NCBI GenBank assembly: GCA_035508495.1
Contig: DATJMX010000065.1
Location: 1-53,576 of the forward strand
Reading direction: 5' to 3'
From: Candidatus Binataceae bacterium
Lineage (GTDB): Bacteria; Desulfobacterota; Binatia; Binatales; Binataceae
DNA length: 53,576 nucleotides
Shown: positions 18,232-26,830 of the stretch, piece after piece
How positions within the stretch are numbered: position 1 is the stretch's first letter
Layout: each line of letters opens with the position of its first letter
Program-made: the position numbers and the translations under genes
Notes under the pieces: model-generated
Database searches by the model: none
What the model saw: the letters and a program-made list of their open reading frames with translations, nothing else
Told to the model about the DNA's origin: nothing

Positions 18232-19077
18232 ATGCCGCTGAACAAGGAATGCATCGGGCGCGAATTTCCGCCCGTCACGACGACTGCGACCGCGGACGCG
18301 ATGCAGAAATATGCGCGCGCGTACAATGACGACAATCCCGCGTTCTTCGACCCGAGCCGCCACGGCGGAATCGTCGCGCCGCCGATGTTCGGCGTCACGC
18401 TCATCTGGGAAGCCGTGATGGGCGCGGTAATGGACCCCGAAGTGAAAGCCGACCTGCTGCGCCTCGTCCACGGCGAGCAGGACATGGAGTTCATCCGCCC
18501 GATTCGCCCCGGCGATACGATTTCATCGCGCGCGAAGATTCTGTCGATCGAAACGAAAGCCACGGGCGAGACGATGACCGTGGCGCTCGACTCGACCGAC
18601 GCGAGCGGCGCGCCCGTGATGCGCACGCTGTTCAGCGTCTTTATCCGCGGCAAGGGCGGCGGAGCGCCCGAGGCGCGCGTAGCGGAGCCCGAGCGCGGCG
18701 CACCGCTGATCGAAGTCGCGCAGACAATCGACAAGGATCAGACCTATCGCTACGCCGAAGCCTCGGGCGATCGCAATCCGATACATGTTGACGAGAATAT
18801 CGCCAAGATGGCGGGGCTGCCCGGAATTATCGTGCACGGCCTGTGCACGATGGCGTTCACGTCGAAGGTTGCGATCGACAAATTGTGCGGCGGCGATCCG
18901 GCGCGGCTGAAGCGCCTGCACGTGCGCTTTTCGCGGCCGGTCTTGCCGGGACAGACGATCACAACGCGGGTGTGGGCCGAGGGCGAAAAGGACGCGCGCA
19001 AGATCTATGCATACGAAACGTTCAATCCCGCGGGCCAGGCGGTGATCAAGGGCGGTATCGCGGAGGTCGCGGCGTAG
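18232..19077 (+). CDS. MaoC-family dehydratase / enoyl-CoA hydratase 2 (double hotdog)
   Basis: The 281-residue protein has an N-terminal MaoC_dehydrat_N-type hotdog (about 5-140: A-R-A-Y-N-D-D-N-P-A-F-F, P-P-M-F-G-V-T). A C-terminal MaoC hotdog (about 155-280) carries the hydratase-2 signature Y-A-E-A-S-G-D-R-N-P-I-H, with the Asp/His catalytic pair, followed by P-G-I-I-V-H-G-L. Such proteins hydrate enoyl-CoA or dehydrate 3-hydroxyacyl thioesters in fatty-acid or polyketide-type metabolism. It follows nagA by 34 bp and precedes the binding protein by 15 bp, but functional linkage is not obvious. Confidence 0.87.
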   Translation: MPLNKECIGREFPPVTTTATADAMQKYARAYNDDNPAFFDPSRHGGIVAPPMFGVTLIWEAVMGAVMDPEVKADLLRLVHGEQDMEFIRPIRPGDTISSRAKILSIETKATGETMTVALDSTDASGAPVMRTLFSVFIRGKGGGAPEARVAEPERGAPLIEVAQTIDKDQTYRYAEASGDRNPIHVDENIAKMAGLPGIIVHGLCTMAFTSKVAIDKLCGGDPARLKRLHVRFSRPVLPGQTITTRVWAEGEKDARKIYAYETFNPAGQAVIKGGIAEVAA

Positions 19078-19092
19078 CGGGCGCGCGGTGCG

Positions 19093-20310
19093 GTGAAAAT
19101 CTCCTTCGGCCTTTCGCTCTCGCTCAACGGCAAATACGCCGCGATGGGCCGGCAGGCCGAAGCCGGGTTGCGCTTCTTCGCCGCGAGCGCAAATCAGCGC
19201 GCCGGAATCAGGGTCGGCAACACGTGGCATGAAGTTGAGCTCGTCTGTATCGACGACCAGAGCTCGCCCGCGCGATGCGCCGAAATCTATCGCGAGCTCT
19301 GCCACGGCCGTCGCGCCGACATCGTGCTCGGACCATATTCGAGTGCGCTCGCTCGCGTAGCGGCGCCGATCGCGGAAGAGGCGGGCGTCGTTTTAATCAA
19401 TCACGGCGGCGCCGACGACGATCTATACGCGCGCGGCTATCGCACGATCGTCGGCGTGCTCAGTCCCGCCAGCGACTACCTGCAAGGCTTCGTGCGGCTG
19501 CTTGCGACGCTCAAGTTCTGGCGCAAGCGCATCGCGATCGTGGCGGCGCTGTCGCCATTCGCGCGCGCGGTCGCCACTGGAGTCGAGCGCTCATGCAAGG
19601 AGCGCTTCGCACGGCGGCGCGGAGTGAAGGTGCGCGTCAAATGGAACGCGCCCTTCGATCCCGAGGCGTCGCCGACAAAGCTTTATCCGGCGCTCAAGCG
19701 CAATCGGGTCAACGCGCTCGTCAGCGCTGGAAGCTTCGCGCACGACGTCGCGGTGGTGCGCTCGATCGTTGCGGCCAATCTCAATATTCCCGTCGTCGCT
19801 TGCGTCGCGGCGGGCGTGAACGAGTTCGGCGCCGAGCTGAGGGACGAAGCGGAGGGGATCGTCGGTCCAGCACAGTGGGATGAAAACGTCGAGCTGACGC
19901 CGCAGCTCGGCATCGGCTCGCGCGAGTTCGCACGCGCGATGCGCGCGGTGATGGGTGGCGCGCCGCCCGATTACACTGCGGCGCAGGCCTACGCAGCCGC
20001 GACTCTTGCCACGGCTGCGTTGGAGCGCGCCGGCACCGTCGATCAAATTCGCATCCGCGAAGCATTTAACGATCTGACGACCTCGACGTTGTTCGGCGAC
20101 TTCGCGATCGATCGCGCGACGGGCCGCCAGACCGGCCATCGCATGCTGCTGGTGCAATGGCACGGTGGCCGCAGGATCATCATCGAGCCCGAGTCCCACG
20201 TCGATCGCGGCAACCTCGAGTTTCCCTCCGGCTGGCGCCTGGTGCTCGCCGGCCTCGAGATGCTGAAGCTCAATCGCGACACCGACGAACCTCCCGAAGA
20301 ACCGCGCTGA
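19093..20310 (+). CDS. Periplasmic-binding-fold (LivJ/AmiC type) protein lacking a signal peptide
   Basis: The 405-residue protein is a type 1 periplasmic-binding-fold protein: K-I-S-F-G-L-S-L-S-L-N-G at the N-terminus, D-I-V-L-G-P-Y-S-S-A, and D-Y-T-A-A-Q-A-Y-A-A near residue 300, as in branched-chain amino-acid or urea ABC binding proteins. It starts directly with the mature fold. The same frame is closed by the MaoC stop only five codons upstream, so no signal peptide can be added. It may be a cytoplasmic ligand sensor like AmiC. No ABC permease or ATPase is present nearby. The start is GTG 19093. Confidence 0.75.
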   Translation: MKISFGLSLSLNGKYAAMGRQAEAGLRFFAASANQRAGIRVGNTWHEVELVCIDDQSSPARCAEIYRELCHGRRADIVLGPYSSALARVAAPIAEEAGVVLINHGGADDDLYARGYRTIVGVLSPASDYLQGFVRLLATLKFWRKRIAIVAALSPFARAVATGVERSCKERFARRRGVKVRVKWNAPFDPEASPTKLYPALKRNRVNALVSAGSFAHDVAVVRSIVAANLNIPVVACVAAGVNEFGAELRDEAEGIVGPAQWDENVELTPQLGIGSREFARAMRAVMGGAPPDYTAAQAYAAATLATAALERAGTVDQIRIREAFNDLTTSTLFGDFAIDRATGRQTGHRMLLVQWHGGRRIIIEPESHVDRGNLEFPSGWRLVLAGLEMLKLNRDTDEPPEEPR

Positions 20311-20342
20311 CTCAAACCTCTGGCTCTGGATTCGCTGCCCGG

Positions 20343-20402
20343 AAATAGCCTTTCCCGCGGCTGACGCCGCAGGCGGAAGCCGCAAACCGGGAGAGGCTAT
20401 TT
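20343..20402. terminator. Large bidirectional hairpin between convergent genes
   Basis: The arms at 20343-20357 and 20388-20402 pair over 15 positions with one G-T wobble, flanked by A/T runs on both sides. An inner 6-bp stem pairs 20357-20362 with 20378-20383. It sits between the convergent binding-protein and MBL-fold genes. The C/T-C-C-C-G ... C-G-G-G-A-G-A-G-G composition resembles the repeat inside the glycosyltransferase gene at 25994. Confidence 0.7.
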
Positions 20403-20451
20403 AGAGAGTGAATCGGCGTGACTGGTGGTTAGCGCGAACATGAGTGAGCGC

Positions 20452-21735
20452 CTAGAAGCTGCGGACGTCGGATGGTGGCTCGAGGCCGGCCTTTTCTGCC
20501 GAGTCTCTGGCCGCGGCATGGTAGATACCGTGCGCCATCGTCGAGGACTCGGCGTGGGCGCGGGCGTGGTAGATTTTCATGCGCGCTTCGTGGGCGGCTT
20601 TATCGTCGGGCGCCGCGGCAACAGCCCAATCGGCGAGGTGGCAAGCGATTCTCACTTCGCCGGCCTCAAACTTCTGGAGCGCACGCGCGACGATAGTGCG
20701 GACTCCGCCGGCCATTTCTGCGATCTCGCGCGCCTGCTCCGCTTCCGTCGCAGGCTTAAGATGTGACGCCTGCCCGTCGTACCATCCGCCTTCGAGCCGC
20801 CAGATATTGCGCACGATGAACTCCGGCTCGTCATAAACCGGCTGCAGCCACGGCTTCTCCGCGAGCTGCGGCGGCGGTTTCACGGTATGAATGATGTCGT
20901 CGAGCGAAGCGCCCGCGTTCATCATCTCGGTCGTCTGGTCTGAGAGACTCTGCAAATAGTTGGCGGTGTCGTTCAGCACCTGGCGCACCTTGATCGCGCC
21001 GAACACGGGATAGCCGTGACCGGGTAGCAGGACCTCGGCCCCGGTCTTCGCCATCAGGCGCAGCGCCTCGGCCCATTCGCGCGCATAGCGTTGCACCTTC
21101 TGCGGATTGCCGGCGTTGGGCGCCGCCCAGATGATCAGATCGCCGGTGCACAGCACCTTGCGCTGTGGAATGTAAACCCAGCAGTGATCGTCGGTCTCGC
21201 CGCGCGCGTGATGGCATTCGAAACGCATATCGCCGGCGACAACATTGAACTGATGATCGAAGTAGGTATCGGGATAGACGTATTCGACGGGCCAGTGCGC
21301 GGGTCGATTGAATTGGCGCGTGTTGATGCAGGAGTTGTAGCCGGGGGTGCGCTTGTAGCGATCGAAGCGCGCCTGCACTGCGCGATGGCCGACGACGCGC
21401 GGACGCGCGACCTTGTTGTGCTGCGCCTCGTTGACGAGCGCCGGCATCCCGCACGCGTGATCGACGTGGCCGTGCGTGTAAACCGCAGTGTTGACGCGAT
21501 CGTGCGAGAACCGCCGCAGCATCTCGATCGTGTGATGAAAGTTGAAGTAGGCGCCAGTGTCGATCAGCACCAGGCCGTCGCTGGTAGTCACCGCCGTGTA
21601 GTTCGCCATCCAGCGGTAGAACATCACGCCCTGGGCCAGTTCTTCATGCTCGGCGGTGGGTGCTACCGGATGGAACTCGCGGGTCGTTACTTCGCCGCTA
21701 TAGAGCTTCTCGGCCGTGTCGCGGATCGATCCCAT
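20452..21735 (-). CDS. MBL-fold metallo-hydrolase, alkyl-sulfatase-like
   Basis: The 427-residue protein is a metallo-beta-lactamase fold hydrolase with the metal motif T-H-G-H-V-D-H-A-C-G, a later metal-ligand region (H-H-A-R-G-E-T-D-D-H), and D-x-L-P-G-H-G-Y-P. The C-terminal helical region (P-W-L-Q-P-V-Y-D-E-P-E-F, L-E-G-G-W-Y-D-G) matches the dimerisation domain of alkyl sulfatases of the SdsA1/BDS1 type. These enzymes cleave primary or secondary alkyl sulfates. It lacks the N-terminal signal and C-terminal sterol-carrier domain of SdsA1, so it is a shorter, probably cytoplasmic relative. Substrate remains unproven. Confidence 0.82.
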   Translation of the reverse strand: MGSIRDTAEKLYSGEVTTREFHPVAPTAEHEELAQGVMFYRWMANYTAVTTSDGLVLIDTGAYFNFHHTIEMLRRFSHDRVNTAVYTHGHVDHACGMPALVNEAQHNKVARPRVVGHRAVQARFDRYKRTPGYNSCINTRQFNRPAHWPVEYVYPDTYFDHQFNVVAGDMRFECHHARGETDDHCWVYIPQRKVLCTGDLIIWAAPNAGNPQKVQRYAREWAEALRLMAKTGAEVLLPGHGYPVFGAIKVRQVLNDTANYLQSLSDQTTEMMNAGASLDDIIHTVKPPPQLAEKPWLQPVYDEPEFIVRNIWRLEGGWYDGQASHLKPATEAEQAREIAEMAGGVRTIVARALQKFEAGEVRIACHLADWAVAAAPDDKAAHEARMKIYHARAHAESSTMAHGIYHAAARDSAEKAGLEPPSDVRSF

Positions 21736-21790
21736 TTTTGCACTCCCAATGCCAATTTCTTGGCATCCTTAGGATAGTTCGTGTTGACTC

Positions 21791-22531
21791 TCAGTCAAGA
21801 GGATGAAGGTCCGCGACATGCCGGATTTTCCGCTTGTGATCGACCCAAGAGTAGCGATCGTGCTGATCGACCAGGGCCGCTTCGATTCCGGCCGCGTGCG
21901 CGCCGACGATATCGATCGAATAGATGTCGCCGGCGAAGCGCGCATCCTCGGGCGCGACGCCCAGGCGCTCGAGCGCGATTTGGAAGATGCGCGGGTCGGG
22001 CTTGGCGACGCCGACCACGTGCGAATCGATGATCACGTCGAAGAACGGATGCAGCCCGAAGCGTTTCGCGTCGGATTCGATTTGGCCTTCGGCGTTCGAC
22101 ACGATCGCGAGCTTGAAGCCCGCGCTCTTGAGCCTCTCCAGCGTTTCCATCGTGCCGGGCCGCACGACGCGCCACAGAGACGCCTCGCCGTGCAGGCGCC
22201 GGAAGTGATCGCCATAGGCAGCAATTTCTTCCGGCGGAATTCCCGCGGCTTCCATCCAGCCGCTGAAGAAATGCGTGTAGGCCTGGATAACGTCCTTCGC
22301 CCCGGCCATCAGATGACGATCGATCGCGGCGCGGCCCTGATACTCGGCGTGCTCGAGCGCGAGCGCATCGAGCTTGCGTGCATCGCGGGAAAACTCGCGC
22401 GCAAGCAAATCGTAATCGAGGAACGCGAGCGTGCCGCCGAAGTCGAACAATAGCGCCTTGGGCTTCGAATGGTGGCGCGCTTTTGCGTGAGAAACTTTCT
22501 TCGCGGGCCGTTTTGGTTTTGCAGATGCCAT
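21791..22531 (-). CDS. HAD-superfamily hydrolase
   Basis: The 246-residue protein carries HAD motif I L-L-F-D-F-G-G-T-L-A-F near residue 30, motif II V-S-N-A, and motif III/IV K-P-D-P-R-I-F ... F-A-G-D. The second Asp of motif I is replaced (F-D-F-G-G rather than D-x-D), as in several HAD subgroups. That weakens a phosphatase call and leaves dehalogenase- or L-FMN-like activities possible. The first ~25 residues are Lys/Ala/His-rich (K-P-K-R-P-A-K-K), a basic tail that may be an annotation overreach or a nucleic-acid-contacting extension. Substrate unknown. Confidence 0.8.
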   Translation of the reverse strand: MASAKPKRPAKKVSHAKARHHSKPKALLFDFGGTLAFLDYDLLAREFSRDARKLDALALEHAEYQGRAAIDRHLMAGAKDVIQAYTHFFSGWMEAAGIPPEEIAAYGDHFRRLHGEASLWRVVRPGTMETLERLKSAGFKLAIVSNAEGQIESDAKRFGLHPFFDVIIDSHVVGVAKPDPRIFQIALERLGVAPEDARFAGDIYSIDIVGAHAAGIEAALVDQHDRYSWVDHKRKIRHVADLHPLD

Positions 22532-22663
22532 CGTCGCCGATCCTAGGCCACAGCGAATCGCGCATCCAGCCCGCGTGATCAGAGCCCGTTGCTTGGGGCG
22601 GCTCGCGAAAGATATGATTTTTCTGGATTTTTAGCCGCAGCTTGCCGCGATCGGAGCGTCAGC

Positions 22664-23278
22664 ATGTTCACTGGAATTATCGAAGACCTCGGCACCGTCG
22701 AAAGTCTCAAGCCCGCCGAGAAGGGCTACGTCATCACTGTGCGCACGGCACTGCCGACCGCGAAGATGAAGATCGGCGATTCGATCGCTGTCAGCGGATG
22801 CTGCCTGACCGTCATCGCGAAGGGGCGCGGCAAGATTGCGATGGACGTGTCGGCGGAGTCGCTGCGCTGCACGACGCTCGGATCGTTCAAGCCGGGCGAT
22901 CGCGTCAACCTCGAGCGATGCCTCACGCTCGACAAGCTGCTCGGCGGTCACCTGGTCGCGGGACACGTCGATGGCGTAGGCAAGGTCGTTTCGATCAAGC
23001 CCGAAGGCGAGTCGAGCCTTTTCACCTTCGAGGTTCCCGCGGCTCAAGCGCATTACCTGGTCGAGAAAGGCTCGGCGGCGGTCGATGGAATCAGCCTGAC
23101 CGTGTTCGCGATCAAAGGACGCACTTTCAGCGTCGAAGTGATTCCGCATACGCTGAAAGTTACGACGCTTGGAACGAAACGCCCGGGCGACGCGGTTAAT
23201 ATCGAGAGCGATATGATGGTGAAGTACGTCGAGCGTATCCTCACCGCGCGCGGAGCAGCCGGCGCGCGCGCCGCTTGA
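22664..23278 (+). CDS. ribE: Riboflavin synthase alpha chain
   Basis: This 204-residue protein dismutates two 6,7-dimethyl-8-ribityllumazines to riboflavin. The start M-F-T-G-I-I-E-D-L-G-T-V is the invariant family N-terminus, which fixes ATG 22664. Two lumazine-binding beta-barrels follow, with S-G-C-C-L-T-V, L-L-G-G-H-L-V-A-G-H-V-D-G and V-D-G-I-S-L-T-V. The gene is alone: ribD, ribBA and ribH are not adjacent. No FMN riboswitch is visible in the 130 bp upstream. Confidence 0.95.
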   Translation: MFTGIIEDLGTVESLKPAEKGYVITVRTALPTAKMKIGDSIAVSGCCLTVIAKGRGKIAMDVSAESLRCTTLGSFKPGDRVNLERCLTLDKLLGGHLVAGHVDGVGKVVSIKPEGESSLFTFEVPAAQAHYLVEKGSAAVDGISLTVFAIKGRTFSVEVIPHTLKVTTLGTKRPGDAVNIESDMMVKYVERILTARGAAGARAA

Positions 23279-23321
23279 TGATGGCACGACGCAAGATCGA
23301 ATCGTTCGGGAGAATTCGCCG

Positions 23322-23792
23322 ATGAGCCTGATGCAGATACCGCGCAAGATCGAATACGCCTTGCGCGCGATGATCTATATGGCGGATCGGCCGGGCGGTA
23401 TCGCGCGCGGCACCGAGATCGCGCATACCGAGCAGATTCCCAAGTACTACCTCGAGAAGGTGATTCGCGATCTGATGCGCCGCGGGCTGGTGCGCGCGCG
23501 CCGCGGTCCGGGCGGAGGCTACCAGCTTGCGCGCGGCGCGGATTCGATCACGTTCCGCGACATTATCGAGGCGGTCGAGGGTCCGATCACGCTCAACGTA
23601 TGCACCGACGGCTCGAGCTCATGCGCGTTGCAGCCGAGTTGCCGGATGTATCGCGTGTGGGAGAAGGGGCAGCGCGTGCTGCTCGAAGTATTTTCTGAAA
23701 CCTCGCTGCAGGAAATCGCCAACACCCGCGCTCCGCTGCCAACCGAAGCGGAGCTTCTGCGTCACGCAGTCGAAGCCTTGCCCAAGGCGTGA
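23322..23792 (+). CDS. Rrf2-family transcriptional regulator
   Basis: The 156-residue protein has the Rrf2 winged helix (K-I-E-Y-A-L-R-A-M-I-Y-M-A, then K-Y-Y-L-E-K-V-I-R-D-L) and a wing R-R-G-P-G-G-G-Y-Q-L-A. Next come three cysteines at spacing C-x6-C-x5-C (C-T-D-G-S-S-S-C-A-L-Q-P-S-C), which in IscR/NsrR/RsrR relatives bind an Fe-S cluster. It probably senses iron-sulfur, redox or NO status. It stands 43 bp after ribE and 93 bp before the N-acetyltransferase gene. Its regulon cannot be told from the sequence. Confidence 0.9.
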   Translation: MSLMQIPRKIEYALRAMIYMADRPGGIARGTEIAHTEQIPKYYLEKVIRDLMRRGLVRARRGPGGGYQLARGADSITFRDIIEAVEGPITLNVCTDGSSSCALQPSCRMYRVWEKGQRVLLEVFSETSLQEIANTRAPLPTEAELLRHAVEALPKA

Positions 23793-23885
23793 CGCGCATA
23801 AAGAATTGAACATAGGAACCTCGCCCAGCAACGCATCGTGCCCGAGTGTCGCGCACGGCCCGCGTTTCATCCGGTAGATCACGAA

Positions 23886-25070
23886 GTGAGCGAAAACGGA
23901 ATTACGATCGCGCCGAAGTTCGGCCTCCATCAGCGCCGCGCGTCGCGAACCTTCGTCGAGAAGGCTTTCTATCTCGAAGAGTTCTACGGCAAGAGCCTGA
24001 TGTTCGCGCTGGTGCCGCCCGTAGGCCAACGCGTCTCCGATCTCGATTCGCTGGTGATGACGTTGCGCGAGCTGCGCCGCAATCAGACGCGGATGATCGT
24101 CGTCGTCTCTCCCACCGCACTGCCGAAGCTGATGCGCCGGCTCGGCAGGCTTGCGCCCAAGGAGCCGCCACCGGTTTTTAATCCGTCGCACGGGCTGCGC
24201 TCGCGGCCGTATCCTCCCGATTCAACGGTCGCGGAAATCTGGGAGCGCCTGCGCGCCGGATCGATAGTCGTGGTCTCGATGAGCCGCGACGATGCGGACG
24301 ACTTGACGGTCTTCGCACGCGAGCTCGCCAGCCGCCTGCGCGTCTTCAAGTTGCTCTTCCTCGATCGCAACGACGGCCTCACCGACAGGAACGGCGAGCG
24401 CCTGCCCTTCGTCGAAGAAAAACGCATCCCAAGGATTCTGCGCACGATTCGCTCGAAGGCGCGCCGCGCAATCGTTCGCGCCGCCGACCTGGCGCTCAAG
24501 GACGGCGTCGGCTCGGTCAACGTGGTCGCGCCGCGCGACGTTTACGAGGAGCTGTTCAGCTTCATCGGCGCCGGCACGCTCTTCACCGAGATGCAGTATG
24601 GATGGGTGCGGCCGGTTTCGATCGACGATTTCGAGGAGGTCGAGGCGCTAATCGAGCGCGGCCAGGACGAGGGTTTCCTGCTCTATCGCAACGCCGAGCA
24701 GATCGCGGACATCCTGCCGTCGTGCTTCGGCTACCGAATCGGCGACGAGCATCTGGCGGGAATTTGCTCACTGCTCACCGAGCCGTATCGCGCTGAGCGC
24801 GTCGGCGAGATCACGGCGATGTACACTCTCACGCGCTTCCAGGGCGAAGGCGTGGCCGGCGAGCTCGTGAAAGAAGTCCTCGAAGAGGCGCGCGCGCGGC
24901 GGCTGAAATATGTCTTCGCCTGCACCAGCGAGGAGCGCGCGGCGCGATTTTTCTCGCGACTCAAGTTCCGTCGCGTGACAGCGAAAGATGTCCCGCGCAG
25001 CAAGTGGCGCGGCTACGACCGGGGCCGTATCGGACGGCTCTCAATTTTCCGGCTCAATCTGGACAGATAA
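23886..25070 (+). CDS. N-acetylglutamate-synthase-like protein (kinase-fold plus GNAT)
   Basis: The protein (394 residues from GTG 23886; GTG 23838 would add 16) has the two-part layout of ArgA-type N-acetylglutamate synthases. An amino-acid-kinase-like domain covers about residues 15-250, and a GNAT acetyltransferase about 265-390. The GNAT core shows E-I-T-A-M-Y-T-L-T-R-F-Q-G-E-G-V-A-G-E-L, the acetyl-CoA loop, and ends with S-K-W-R-G-Y-D-R-G-R-I. The kinase-like part is degenerate and probably regulatory. A role in arginine biosynthesis is likely but no other arg gene is nearby. Confidence 0.72.
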   Translation: MSENGITIAPKFGLHQRRASRTFVEKAFYLEEFYGKSLMFALVPPVGQRVSDLDSLVMTLRELRRNQTRMIVVVSPTALPKLMRRLGRLAPKEPPPVFNPSHGLRSRPYPPDSTVAEIWERLRAGSIVVVSMSRDDADDLTVFARELASRLRVFKLLFLDRNDGLTDRNGERLPFVEEKRIPRILRTIRSKARRAIVRAADLALKDGVGSVNVVAPRDVYEELFSFIGAGTLFTEMQYGWVRPVSIDDFEEVEALIERGQDEGFLLYRNAEQIADILPSCFGYRIGDEHLAGICSLLTEPYRAERVGEITAMYTLTRFQGEGVAGELVKEVLEEARARRLKYVFACTSEERAARFFSRLKFRRVTAKDVPRSKWRGYDRGRIGRLSIFRLNLDR

Positions 25071-25081
25071 ACGCGGGCGCG

Positions 25082-26830
25082 ATGACTGACGTATCGCTCA
25101 CCGCACCTGACCGCTCGCGGCTCCCGACCATCGTCGCGATCGCGGCTATCGCGCTCGTGATCGCATTCCTGGCGCTGCATCGCATCGGCGCGTCCGACGT
25201 ATGCGGCGGCGACGAAGCCGTCGAGGGAATCGTCGTGCAGCAGATGGTCGAAGGCGGACACCTCGTACCCACCGGCAACAGCGTTATCCCGATTTTCAAG
25301 CCCCCGCTGTTCCATTGGACTGCGACTGCGATCGATCGCGTGCTCGGGATCACCAAGGTCACGGCCGCTAACCTCCGTTATGCGTCTGCCTTCTACGCGG
25401 TCGCGGGCGCGATCCTCGCGATGGGCTTCGCCGCGAGCATCCTGGGATTCAATGGCGCGATCGTCGCGGGCCTCGCGCTTGCGGGCGCCTACCAGTACAT
25501 CGGACTCGCGCGATTCGGCCGCGTCGACATGACGCTGACGTTCTACGAAACGCTGGCGCTGTTCGCATTCATATGGTGGATGCCGCGGCGCAGGCAGGGC
25601 GGCGAATTCGGAGCGCCACGCCTGGTGATGCTCTACCTGATGGCGATCGCCCTCGGCCTCGGCGTACTCGCCAAGGGCCCGGTGGGAGCTTTGCTCCCGG
25701 GCGCGGCGATCGTGATCTTCATGATCGCCCAGCGGCGCGCGCATCAGATCGTGGCGATGCTCGACCCTGGCGCGATCATCATCGGCGGCGTGATCGCATC
25801 GAGCTGGTATCTCATCTGCTATTTCGGCGGCCGCGACGCCGCGTTGAATCGCCAACTCGGCAGCGAAAACGTCGGCCGCTTTTTCGGCGCCTTAGGCGCG
25901 ATGCCGCCCTGGTACTACCTGAAACCGCTCTTCCTGAATTCCGCGCCCCTGAGTCTCTTCGTCCCCGTGGCAGTAGCGCTGGCACTTTCTGAACCCCTCT
26001 CCCGTTACTTCACGGGAGAGGACGCCGCGCAAAGCGCGGCAGGTGAGGGTGCTGATGCCTCTCACGCCCGCGAATGCATCCGCCTGTTCGCGATCTTCTG
26101 GCTTGTCACCGTGATCTTCTTCACGCTCGCATCCTACAAACGCCGCAACTACCTGCTCCCGCTATGGCCGGCCTCATCGGTGATGCTTGCGTGGCTTATC
26201 GTCGCAATTCCACCCGCTCGTTATCGCGCGATCGCGCTCCGCGCCTTCGCCGCGATCTGCGCAGTGCTTATAGTCTTCAACTTCATCTATGTTCCGCGCC
26301 GCGAAGTGGCGACCTGCGGCGGCGATTCATTCCGGCCTGTGGTCGAAGAAATCGATCGTGTGGTCGGACCGGGCGATCCGCTCTATCTCTACGGCTTCAG
26401 CGACGACCTCGCGCCGCTGCTCTTCTATCTCGATCGCACCGCACCGATTCTCGACGGCCGCCTTGGCGACGCTCCCCCTGGCTACGTGCTCGTGCCTGAA
26501 GATGTGTGGAAAGAAAACCAGGCCCAGGCGCTCGACCTCGAACCCGTCATGACGTCCGAGCACGGAACCCGCAAGCTCGTCCTGCTGCGCCACGGCGCTT
26601 CGTACGCCGAGGCTCGCAGCATCAACGGGATAAAGTTCCCCGACTTGGCGGAGCGAGCGACTTCTTCCGTCATGGTGAACTTCGTTCGCGTTGCTCACTG
26701 CGCTCAGAATGACGGACTCGATAGCAGCCAATACATAGAAATGAGAATAAGCAGACGCCTCATCTTGAGAGCGATGCGAGCTTTTCGAAGAAGTCTGGGA
26801 ATGTCTTTGCCACGCAGCCCGGATCTTTGA
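25082..26830 (+). CDS. ArnT/PMT-like membrane glycosyltransferase carrying a repeat-derived insert
   Basis: The 582-residue protein is a multi-pass GT-C glycosyltransferase. The first periplasmic loop has G-G-D-E-A-V-E-G (acidic catalytic-type motif), followed by F-K-P-P-L-F-H-W and R-F-G-R-V-D-M, typical of ArnT and related enzymes that use polyprenyl-phosphate sugars to modify lipid A or proteins. About ten hydrophobic segments follow. Two oddities: residues ~305-325 are encoded by an inserted double-hairpin repeat (25994-26050), and the last ~60 residues look like read-through of another palindromic element and overlap aroA by 71 bp. The real domain probably ends near 26640. Confidence 0.82.
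   Translation: MTDVSLTAPDRSRLPTIVAIAAIALVIAFLALHRIGASDVCGGDEAVEGIVVQQMVEGGHLVPTGNSVIPIFKPPLFHWTATAIDRVLGITKVTAANLRYASAFYAVAGAILAMGFAASILGFNGAIVAGLALAGAYQYIGLARFGRVDMTLTFYETLALFAFIWWMPRRRQGGEFGAPRLVMLYLMAIALGLGVLAKGPVGALLPGAAIVIFMIAQRRAHQIVAMLDPGAIIIGGVIASSWYLICYFGGRDAALNRQLGSENVGRFFGALGAMPPWYYLKPLFLNSAPLSLFVPVAVALALSEPLSRYFTGEDAAQSAAGEGADASHARECIRLFAIFWLVTVIFFTLASYKRRNYLLPLWPASSVMLAWLIVAIPPARYRAIALRAFAAICAVLIVFNFIYVPRREVATCGGDSFRPVVEEIDRVVGPGDPLYLYGFSDDLAPLLFYLDRTAPILDGRLGDAPPGYVLVPEDVWKENQAQALDLEPVMTSEHGTRKLVLLRHGASYAEARSINGIKFPDLAERATSSVMVNFVRVAHCAQNDGLDSSQYIEMRISRRLILRAMRAFRRSLGMSLPRSPDL
25994..26050. repeat. REP-like double hairpin inside a coding region
   Basis: Two adjacent perfect hairpins occur here: a 10-bp stem 25996-26005 / 26012-26021 with loop TACTTC, then a 7-bp stem 26024-26030 / 26034-26040 with loop AAA, followed by AGGTGAGGGT. 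The composition (CCCTCTCCCG ... CGGGAGAGG ... GGTGAGGGT) is that of dispersed intergenic repeats in many GC-rich genomes. Here it preserves the reading frame of a membrane glycosyltransferase. Confidence 0.65.
26667..26715. repeat. Imperfect palindrome at the 3' end of the glycosyltransferase gene
   Basis: Terminal inverted repeats CCGTCAT (26667-26673) and ATGACGG (26709-26715) bound an internal stretch with TTCGTTCGCGTTGCTC, which resembles short non-autonomous dispersed repeats. It lies in what would be the C-terminal tail of the ArnT-like gene, just before the convergent aroA. Confidence 0.45.

Noticed and set aside
22532..22663. FMN riboswitch upstream of ribE
   Set aside because: None of the conserved RFN-element blocks is present in this 130-bp gap.
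25013..25855. Minus-strand 280-codon ORF opposite the ArnT-like gene
   Set aside because: Reads as charged His/Arg/Asp noise; the opposite strand encodes conserved membrane segments.
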